Source: Chthonomonas calidirosea
GTDB lineage: Bacteria; Armatimonadota; Fimbriimonadia; Fimbriimonadales; Fimbriimonadaceae
DNA: 64,000 nucleotides
Direction: 5' to 3'
Assembly (NCBI GenBank): GCA_945882415.1
Contig: CAMCWC010000005.1
Span: 62,001 to 126,000 of the forward strand
Positions 62,336 to 64,000 of this stretch are shown here, one piece after another (position 1 is the stretch's first letter; every line of letters starts with the position of its first letter). A program made the position numbers and the translations under genes. The notes under the pieces were generated by a model. It worked only from the letters and a program-made list of their open reading frames with translations. It searched no databases and was not told the origin of the DNA.

Positions 62336-64000
62336 ACGCTTCGACGGGTGCTTCGGCAAACTCGCGACGGTCGAAAACGAGGTCCGAAGCGATTTTCCAG
62401 ATGTCGGGATGAATCCGGTTGTCTGGAAGGATTTTGCTGAAGTGGACGATGGCACTCGTTAGCCCAGCTTCACGGGCAAAGTGCAGGAAGGCGCTGTTCA
62501 GAATCTGCCGCGAAGCGGGCTTGAGGCCGAAGCTGATGTTGCTGACACCGAGCGTCAGGTTCACCCTCGGGTACCGCTCCTTAACCCCCTTGATGGCCGC
62601 AATCGTCTCAATGGCCGCGGTGCGGAACTCTTCGTCTCCGGAACCCAAAGTGAAGGTGAGAGTGTCGATGAAGACATCGTGATCGGGCAAGCCGAATTCT
62701 CGGGTCAGGGCGATCAGTCGGTCCGTGATTTCCAGCTTCTTCTCGGCGGTTTTGGCCATGCCGTCTTCGTTGATCGTCAGCGCAACCACGCCGGCGCCGT
62801 ACTTTCGCGCTAAGCCCAGAACCTTTCGAGCACGATCATCGCCGTCCTCAAAGTTGATCGAGTTGATGATCGGCTTGCCCGCCAATGCCTGAAGGGACGC
62901 TTCCATCACCGGAACCTCGGTCGAGTCGATCATGATCGGCACCGTGATGTGCTGGTTGTAGTTAGCCAGCAGCGACTTCATGTCCCGAACTTCGTCGCGA
63001 CCAACGTAGGCGGCACAGACGTCAAGAATGTGCGATCCTTCGCCCTCGAGTTCCCGAGCGAGTTCCGTCAGGCCATCCCAATTCTCTGCCGCCAGCATGT
63101 CGCGGAAGGCACGTGAACCATTGGCGTTTGTCTTTTCGCCGATGATCAGATAGCTGTTGTCTTGAACGTACGGCTGGAATTGGTAGAGCGACGAGCACCC
63201 AACGAGGGCAAACGCATCTGCCTGTTCGGGTTCCTTGATCTCAAAATCGAATCCGGGGAACACGGCTCGGCTCTTTTGCCAATGTGCGTTGTCCTGATGC
63301 CGGCGACCGCCAACGGCATCGGCCACCGCCTTGAGATGTGCAGGTGTCGTGCCGCAACAGCCGCCGCAGAGGGCGACTCCCATCTCAGAAACGAACCGGT
63401 CATGGTGCCCGGCGAGATCGTCGGGACTCAGCTTGTAAACCGCTCGCCCTGCTTCCATTTGTGGTAGTCCCGCGTTGGGCTGAATGGCGATTGGGCGGGT
63501 CGAGTTCTGACCAAGGAATCGGACGTGCGGAGCCATTTCGACGGGGCCGGTCGCACAGTTCATGCCGACGCTGACGACGCTCGGGAAGGCTTCCAGCATG
63601 TTCAACGCAGCACCGATTTCGGAGCCGAGGAGCATGGTTCCGGTCTGCTCCATCGTGACTTGGACAAAGAGGGGAAGGCGCTTGCCGGTCTCGGCCATCG
63701 CCTTCTCGGCGGCGACAACCCCGGCCTTTACCATGAGCAAGTCTTGGAGAGTTTCCAGGAGCAACGCATCCGCGCCACCCTCGATGAGTCCAACAAATCC
63801 CGTTTTGTAGGTTTCCTCTAGTTCTTCCCAAGTGGTCTGGCCGAGCGAGATCAGCTTCGTGCCTGGACCCAAAGCTCCGACAACCCATCTTGGCTTGGCG
63901 GCGGTACTCGCGGCGATCGCTGCTTCTTTTGCGATTCGAGCGCTCGCCAGACTCAGGTCATAAACGAGTTCTGGAATGTCGTATTCGGCAAGGACAATCG
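62334..64000 (-). CDS. metH: Methionine synthase, homocysteine and folate modules only (partial, N-terminus outside window)
   Basis: 555 visible codons. The N-terminal part is the homocysteine S-methyltransferase barrel: YDLSLASARIAKEAA, VVGALGPGTKLISLG, and the zinc-binding GGCCGTTPAHL; the other zinc Cys is in SVGMNCATG. The second part is the pterin-binding barrel (IIGEKTNANGSRAF, IMIDSTEVPVMEASLQALAGKPIINSINFEDGD, LTLGVSNISFGL). The protein ends at LVFDRREFAEAPVEA, just where the B12-binding module of full MetH would begin, so the cobalamin and reactivation domains are missing from this gene. The stop is genuine: the following DNA holds a terminator and a convergent gene. Confidence 0.9.
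   Translation of the reverse strand, partial: IVLAEYDIPELVYDLSLASARIAKEAAIAASTAAKPRWVVGALGPGTKLISLGQTTWEELEETYKTGFVGLIEGGADALLLETLQDLLMVKAGVVAAEKAMAETGKRLPLFVQVTMEQTGTMLLGSEIGAALNMLEAFPSVVSVGMNCATGPVEMAPHVRFLGQNSTRPIAIQPNAGLPQMEAGRAVYKLSPDDLAGHHDRFVSEMGVALCGGCCGTTPAHLKAVADAVGGRRHQDNAHWQKSRAVFPGFDFEIKEPEQADAFALVGCSSLYQFQPYVQDNSYLIIGEKTNANGSRAFRDMLAAENWDGLTELARELEGEGSHILDVCAAYVGRDEVRDMKSLLANYNQHITVPIMIDSTEVPVMEASLQALAGKPIINSINFEDGDDRARKVLGLARKYGAGVVALTINEDGMAKTAEKKLEITDRLIALTREFGLPDHDVFIDTLTFTLGSGDEEFRTAAIETIAAIKGVKERYPRVNLTLGVSNISFGLKPASRQILNSAFLHFAREAGLTSAIVHFSKILPDNRIHPDIWKIASDLVFDRREFAEAPVEA

Overview
The window looks like chromosomal DNA of a free-living, moderately GC-rich bacterium. The best guess is Armatimonadota, class Fimbriimonadia. 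This is an inference from the pair of large DUF1559-like prepilins ([13 protein letters not shown] leader followed by [16 protein letters not shown]), the B12-dependent ribonucleotide reductase, the many secreted proteins of unknown function and an unusual preference for the CGA arginine codon. No IS element, phage, CRISPR array, conjugation gene or recognisable defence system was seen.

Layout. 1-3378: secD (cut by the window edge) and transketolase on the minus strand. 3412-7283: a large secreted protein, a VanX-type dipeptidase, tRNA-Phe and tRNA-Asp, and a lone receiver protein. 7438-12651: a sugar-related block with a GH4 glycosidase, a TauE/SafE permease, an ADP-ribosylglycohydrolase-type enzyme with extra beta-rich domains and a Gfo/Idh/MocA oxidoreductase. 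12686-16667: surface-glycan type genes (methyltransferase, two tandem GT8-like transferases, a GT-B-like protein, one unknown). 16737-20130: BMP lipoprotein, FmdB, TerC and a second Gfo/Idh/MocA protein. 20188-22747: three related pilin-like genes, one broken by an in-frame stop, plus a fossil of a fourth. 22785-29946: lipoprotein, DUF4832, VOC, a four-gene unit made of two paralogue pairs, a lysozyme-inhibitor-like protein and DUF4287.

30016-39466, all minus strand: nrdR-nrdJ with a NrdR-box-like palindrome between the promoter hexamers; an operon of iron-sulfur/SCP2 protein, short-chain dehydrogenase, TetR regulator and McsB kinase preceded by a 29-bp inverted repeat; and a LOR/SDH (ornithine cyclodeaminase-like) gene. 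39502-43880: pheS and pheT separated by an acyl-ACP desaturase. 43804-47242: trxB, a secreted HExxH protein and a membrane protein. 47412-54818: DUF1844, an unknown, GNAT, serine beta-lactamase-like hydrolase, NDH-2 and clpC. 54949-57542: two prepilin-like genes flanking an ArsR-like regulator, each preceded by TTAACA-type repeats with an 11-bp period. 57585-64000: small lipoprotein, aquaporin, aldo/keto reductase, STN-like protein, tandem FKBP, rpsT, DUF4394 and a methionine synthase that ends after its folate domain.

The most original signals are the shared 11-bp repeats at the prepilin genes, the palindrome of the TetR/SDR/Fe-S/McsB operon, the decaying pilin-like cluster, the desaturase between pheS and pheT, and the nested four-gene unit at 25198-28779. 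No gap between genes exceeds 300 bases.
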